Below, piece by piece: positions 60,692 to 64,000 of a stretch of 64,000 nucleotides of DNA (the stretch's first letter is position 1; every line of letters starts with the position of its first letter). Below the pieces are notes generated by a model. That model worked only from the letters and a program-made list of their open reading frames with translations. It had not been told where the DNA came from and did no database searches. The stretch spans positions 186,001 to 250,000 of the forward strand of contig NZ_JACLQD010000004.1 of the NCBI RefSeq assembly GCF_014243445.1, read 5' to 3'. The position numbers and the translations under genes were made by a program. The DNA comes from Paragemmobacter straminiformis (GTDB lineage Bacteria; Pseudomonadota; Alphaproteobacteria; Rhodobacterales; Rhodobacteraceae).

Positions 60692-61008
60692 CGCTGCGCG
60701 CCGACCGTCTGATGGCGGGCGCTGCGGCGGAAATCGCAGCGCTTGCCGCCGATCTGCGCGCGATCGAAGCGGCCCTTGCACCCGTCCTGTCGGGGTTGCC
60801 CCCTTCGGCGGTCGTGCAGCAGCTCGATTCCGTGCTGCAGCGGCTCGACGGGCTGGCGCTGGTCCTGGCGGCCGAGGCGGCGCATGTTCCTGCCACACTC
60901 CTTCCGGGTGCGGCGGCGCGGATCGAGGCGTTGCGCCTTGCGCAACTGGCCGGGCGCCTTCTCGGCACCGGCGACGAGGGGGCCTTGCACGGGGTCGAGC
61001 TGTTCTAG
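60688..61008 (+). CDS. small helical protein, CheT/CheZ-like phosphatase candidate
   Basis: 106 residues, almost wholly alpha-helical and Ala/Leu-rich. It contains QQLDSVLQRLDGLA, in which Asp47 and Gln51 give the DxxxQ pattern used by CheZ to dephosphorylate CheY. A GTG start overlaps the stop of the second CheY (GTGA). Small proteins at this place in alphaproteobacterial che operons include CheT, which shares that motif. The rest has no recognised similarity, and a DxxxQ can arise by chance. The TAG stop overlaps the convergent CheD stop. Confidence 0.6.
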   Translation: MTLRADRLMAGAAAEIAALAADLRAIEAALAPVLSGLPPSAVVQQLDSVLQRLDGLALVLAAEAAHVPATLLPGAAARIEALRLAQLAGRLLGTGDEGALHGVELF

Positions 61009-61511
61009 AACAGGATCGGCTCGTTCCGCGGCGGGGCGACGAAGGGGCGTTCGAACACTTCGGCCGGATCGAGGAATTGCTGCTGCACCCGTCCGGTCGC
61101 CGGCCAGAACCTGATCTTGCGTCCACGGTCTCCACCGAGCGACCCGCCCAGATCGGCAATCCCCTCGCGGCGCAGGAACTCGGTGGCGAAACGGGCATTG
61201 GCCGCGCCGATATCGGGCAGGCCGCGCAGCATCCGCGCGCCGCCGAACAGCTTGCCTTGCAGGCGCTGGCGGCTTGCCCCCGCGCGGGTCAGCCCGTTGA
61301 TCAGCAATTCCATCGCATGAAGCCCGTATTTGACGGCGGCAGGTCCGCTCTCGCTGCCCTCGGGCAGAAGGAAATGGTTCATCCCGCCGATACCCGTGAC
61401 CGGATCGCGCAGACAGGCCGCGATGCACGAGCCGAGAACCGTGGCCAGAACCGCATCGTCATCGGCACTGATCGCATGTTCGCCCTGAACCAGAACGCGC
61501 AGGCCGCTCAT
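61005..61511 (-). CDS. cheD: chemoreceptor glutamine deamidase
   Basis: 168 residues. Active-site Cys29 in VLGSCIAACL and His46 in GIGGMNHFLLP, then KYGLHAMELLINGLTRAGA and KLFGGARML. Deamidates receptor glutamines and can bind CheY-P or CheC. ATG 61511 overlaps the cheB stop (ATGA). A short C-terminal tail beyond the fold (QFLDPAEVFERP) is as in other proteobacterial CheD. Confidence 0.93.
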   Translation of the reverse strand: MSGLRVLVQGEHAISADDDAVLATVLGSCIAACLRDPVTGIGGMNHFLLPEGSESGPAAVKYGLHAMELLINGLTRAGASRQRLQGKLFGGARMLRGLPDIGAANARFATEFLRREGIADLGGSLGGDRGRKIRFWPATGRVQQQFLDPAEVFERPFVAPPRNEPILF

Positions 61512-62089
61512 GCCGCGCACCCCGGCGCCGCCAGCCTCACAAGGGCCGGCGCAATCTGGTCGAGCGGCAGGGTCCGGCATGCCGCGCCCAATTCCTCGGC
61601 CGCGCGGGGCATGCCCCAGACGACCGAGGTGGCGCGGTCCTGCGCGATGGTTGTCGCCCCCGCATCGCGCAGCGCCCGCAGACCTTCGGCTCCGTCGCGG
61701 CCCATCCCGGTCAGAAGCACGGCGACGGGCGGCACGGAAAACTGCAAGGCCGAACGGAACAGCGCATCGACCGAGGGGCAATGCCCGTTCATGGCCGGTG
61801 CGGCCTGCAAACGGCAGACGAGCCGCGTGTCGATTTCCAGATGGCGCTCTCCGTCGGGGGCAAAATAGGCCCGACCGGCCCTTGCCACCGCGCCATCGGC
61901 GGCGATCGAGGCGGCAAGGCGGCACTTGCGGCCGATCCCCTCGACCAGCCCTTGCAGATAGCCGGGGCGGATATGCTGCACGATCAGGATCGGGGGCATG
62001 TCTGCGGGCAAGGCGCCGAGCAGCTGGTAAAGCGCCTCGACCCCTCCGGTCGAGGCCCCGATCAGAATGCAGGGTGGCGCGACGCTCAC
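61508..62089 (-). CDS. cheB: CheB methylesterase domain protein without receiver
   Basis: 193 residues covering only the C-terminal methylesterase of CheB: Ser13 in IGASTGG, His39 in IVQHIRPG and Asp in LLTGMGRDGAEG form the triad, with GHCPSVDALF before it. There is no N-terminal receiver, so it cannot be switched on by phosphorylation in the usual way. GTG 62089 starts two bases after the receptor stop, with GGAG about 9 bases upstream; the frame stays open further but overlaps the receptor gene. Confidence 0.88.
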   Translation of the reverse strand: MSVAPPCILIGASTGGVEALYQLLGALPADMPPILIVQHIRPGYLQGLVEGIGRKCRLAASIAADGAVARAGRAYFAPDGERHLEIDTRLVCRLQAAPAMNGHCPSVDALFRSALQFSVPPVAVLLTGMGRDGAEGLRALRDAGATTIAQDRATSVVWGMPRAAEELGAACRTLPLDQIAPALVRLAAPGCAA

Positions 62090-62090
62090 C

Positions 62091-64000
62091 TCAGAACTCC
62101 TCCCATTCCGCAGGGCGTGCGGCGCTGGCGGCAAGCTTCGGTCTGGTCTGGCGCGCTGCGCTTGCCAGCACGGGTGCAGCGGCCGGCACCGCGCGGCGCT
62201 GATCGGGCGCCGTGCCGCGCAGGCGGAAATGGGCGACCCCTCCTGCAAGGGCTTCGGCCTCGCTGCGCAGCGAATGGCTGGCGGCGGTCGATTCCTCGAC
62301 CATCGCGGCGTTCTGCTGCGTGACCTGATCCATATTCCCCATCCCCGAATTTATCTCTGAAAGCCCGGTCGCCTGCGCGCGGGCCGATTGCGCGATGGCA
62401 CTGACACGGGTGGCGATCTGCGAAACACCCTGCACGATGGCCTTCAGCGCCTCGCCGGTTTCACCGACCAGCCCGACGCCCTTTTCCACGTGCCGGGACG
62501 ATGCCGAGATCAAGTCCTTGATCTCGCGCGCGGCCTCGGACGAGCGTTGCGCAAGGGCCCTTACCTCCGAGGCGACGACCGCAAAGCCACGGCCGGCATC
62601 ACCTGCGCGGGCGGCCTCGACCCCTGCGTTCAGCGCCAGCAGGTTCGTCTGGAAGGCGATGTCGTCGATCACCCCGATGATCTGGCGGATCTGGCGCGAG
62701 GACTGTTCGATCTCGCCCATCGCCGCGACCGCCTCGACCACCACGCTGCCCGAGCTTTCGGCGTGTTCGCGCGCTTCCGTGACCGCGCGGTCGGCCTCGT
62801 CCGCACCAAGCGCCGAGGCCTTGACGCTGGCCGTCAGCATGTCGAGCGCGGCGGCCGTTTCCTCGAGTGTCGCAGCCTGGCTTTCCGTGCGGCGTGACAG
62901 GTCGTCGGCGGCTTCGGTGATCTCGGCCGCGCCGTTGCGGATATTGGCGGCCCCCGTGACAACGCCCGAAAGCGCCCGGTCAAGCTGCTGGACGGCCGTG
63001 TTGAAATTGGCGCGCAGCATTTCGTATTCGGGCTCGAACGGATCGTCGAGCGCGGTTGTCATGTCGCCTTCGGCCAGACGCGACAAGGCCGAGCCGAGCG
63101 CATCGACAACCCGTGTCTGTGCCGCGCGATGCGCCTGCTGGTTGCGTTCCGCCGCTTCGATCCGCAGCACGGCCTCGGTCACGTCGACGCAGACCACGGT
63201 AATGCGATCGATGCCCCCCTGCGGGTCTTTCATCGCGTTGAAGGTGCAATCGACCCAGACCGATCCGCCCGTCTTGGTCCGGCGGTGCTGGCGTTCGGTG
63301 ACCGTTCCGTCCCGTGCTATCCGCGCCATCAGATCGGGCAGGTTGCGCCCGTCGTCCTGCATCAGGCGGCGCAGGTCCAGCCCTTCGAATTCGGCGGTGG
63401 AATAGCCATAAAGCCGGCAGGCGTGGGCATTGGCTTTCAGCACCCGCGCATCCGCGTCAAGTTCCAGCATGACCTGGTTTGCCATGATCGCATCGAGGAT
63501 CGCGCCCGCGTTGCGTTGTTTTGCTGTATCCCCGGCGGTCAGCAACACCTCTCCCTTGCCGTCGATGTCATGCAGTTGGAACGCGATTGCGCCAAGCGCG
63601 GGGGGCAGCGGCCCGCCCGAGGCAAGCGTTTGCAGCAGGCCCGGCGGCAGCAGCGTGCCACGTGTCACGGGCTGGGCAAGTTCGGGCCAGCCTTCTGTCA
63701 GGGCGCGCGCGTGGCGGGCCAGCAGGCCGGTCATCGCGGCATTGACCCGAATGACCTCTCCTGTGGACGAGACGACCATCGACGCCATCGGGTGCCGGTC
63801 GAAGGCGGCGTCCGGGATTGGCATTCTTCCCGATGCGGTCCCGTCGGGCCGACCGGCGCGCGCCTGTGCCGCGTGGCGGGCAATCTGCCCGATCTCGTCC
63901 TTGCGGCCCTGTCCCGGCAAGGGCGCTTCCGTTCCTGTCGCAGGCATCTCGCGCAAGGCTGCGGCAAGGCGGCTGGCAGGCAGGCCCACCCAGTGCAGGA
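62091..64000 (-). CDS. methyl-accepting chemotaxis protein with HAMP and PAS (N-terminus outside window)
   Basis: At least 636 residues. From the window edge: the end of a HAMP-like segment (RLAAALREMPATGTEAPLPG and RKDEIGQIARHA), one PAS-like region (~55-140), a second PAS (~165-285; ELDADARVLKANAHACRLYGYST, VWVDCTFNAMKDPQGG), then a second HAMP-like part and the signalling hairpin with EIEQSSRQIRQIIGVIDDIA and FQTNLLALNAGVEAARAGD, and a tail ending PAEWEEF, a CheR/CheB-tether-like pentapeptide. The open frame continues past 64000, so membrane segments may lie upstream. It is the receptor of this che cluster; ligand unknown. Confidence 0.88.
   Translation of the reverse strand, partial: LHWVGLPASRLAAALREMPATGTEAPLPGQGRKDEIGQIARHAAQARAGRPDGTASGRMPIPDAAFDRHPMASMVVSSTGEVIRVNAAMTGLLARHARALTEGWPELAQPVTRGTLLPPGLLQTLASGGPLPPALGAIAFQLHDIDGKGEVLLTAGDTAKQRNAGAILDAIMANQVMLELDADARVLKANAHACRLYGYSTAEFEGLDLRRLMQDDGRNLPDLMARIARDGTVTERQHRRTKTGGSVWVDCTFNAMKDPQGGIDRITVVCVDVTEAVLRIEAAERNQQAHRAAQTRVVDALGSALSRLAEGDMTTALDDPFEPEYEMLRANFNTAVQQLDRALSGVVTGAANIRNGAAEITEAADDLSRRTESQAATLEETAAALDMLTASVKASALGADEADRAVTEAREHAESSGSVVVEAVAAMGEIEQSSRQIRQIIGVIDDIAFQTNLLALNAGVEAARAGDAGRGFAVVASEVRALAQRSSEAAREIKDLISASSRHVEKGVGLVGETGEALKAIVQGVSQIATRVSAIAQSARAQATGLSEINSGMGNMDQVTQQNAAMVEESTAASHSLRSEAEALAGGVAHFRLRGTAPDQRRAVPAAAPVLASAARQTRPKLAASAARPAEWEEF

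Overview
The window is high-GC DNA with dense, co-oriented, overlapping genes (many ATGA and GTGA stop/start overlaps). It includes a typical alphaproteobacterial housekeeping block (murA, DUF2948, aspS, mce, DUF1467) and a cheA-cheW-cheR-cheD-cheB cluster. Gene content and intergenic repeats point to a Rhodobacterales (Paracoccaceae/Rhodobacteraceae) chromosome; genus cannot be fixed by reading alone.

Layout. (1) 1-9338: two divergent paralogous TAP-type alpha/beta hydrolases; a flavin-binding PPOX protein coupled to a PPOX-GAF sensor-like protein; a bicovalent-type FAD oxidase with a cytochrome c partner; a PAP2 phosphatase with a G-tract repeat, coupled to an MFS transporter. (2) 9509-21119: one probable operon with a trimethylamine-dehydrogenase-like flavoprotein, an MttB-family methyltransferase, a CocE/NonD esterase, a complete Dpp/Opp-type ABC importer and a TetR regulator. 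It looks like uptake and breakdown of an N-methylated, probably esterified or peptide-like compound. (3) 21293-29572: a glycoconjugate cluster whose core (UbiA/HAD fusion, DprE1-like oxidase, DprE2-like SDR) is the pathway for polyprenyl-phospho-D-arabinose, with a GT-C-like membrane protein, an epimerase, an FAD oxidoreductase and a GtrA protein. (4) 30123-39570 (minus strand): a catabolic operon headed by a NicX-like ring-cleavage dioxygenase, with an acyl-CoA-dehydrogenase-like flavoprotein lacking the usual catalytic glutamate, a SRPBCC/alpha-beta hydrolase fusion, a TetR regulator, a glutamine-synthetase-like ligase, a flavin reductase, an APC permease and a CoA ligase. It is flanked by gene-poor, less GC-rich DNA and, on the right, by two IS remnants and tRNA-Thr. 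(5) 40740-51752: housekeeping and conserved small genes. (6) 52005-55771: a second TMADH-like flavoprotein with a nitrilase-family amidase, divergent from a LuxR-type regulator. (7) 56261-64000: a chemotaxis cluster (STAS, CheY, CheA, CheW, CheR, CheY, a small CheT/CheZ-like candidate; convergent MCP, CheB, CheD).

Most likely to be new biology: the NicX-headed operon at 30-39.6 kb, which combines nicotinate-type ring cleavage with glutamylation and CoA-ligation enzymes, and the methylamine/ABC/esterase operon at 9.5-21 kb. Secondary points are a DprE1-like enzyme without the benzothiazinone-target cysteine, a CheB without a receiver domain, a possible CheT, a perfect FNR box before a DUF6455 gene, and a G-tract in the PAP2 gene. 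Functions are assigned from motifs and remembered family features; no database search was run.
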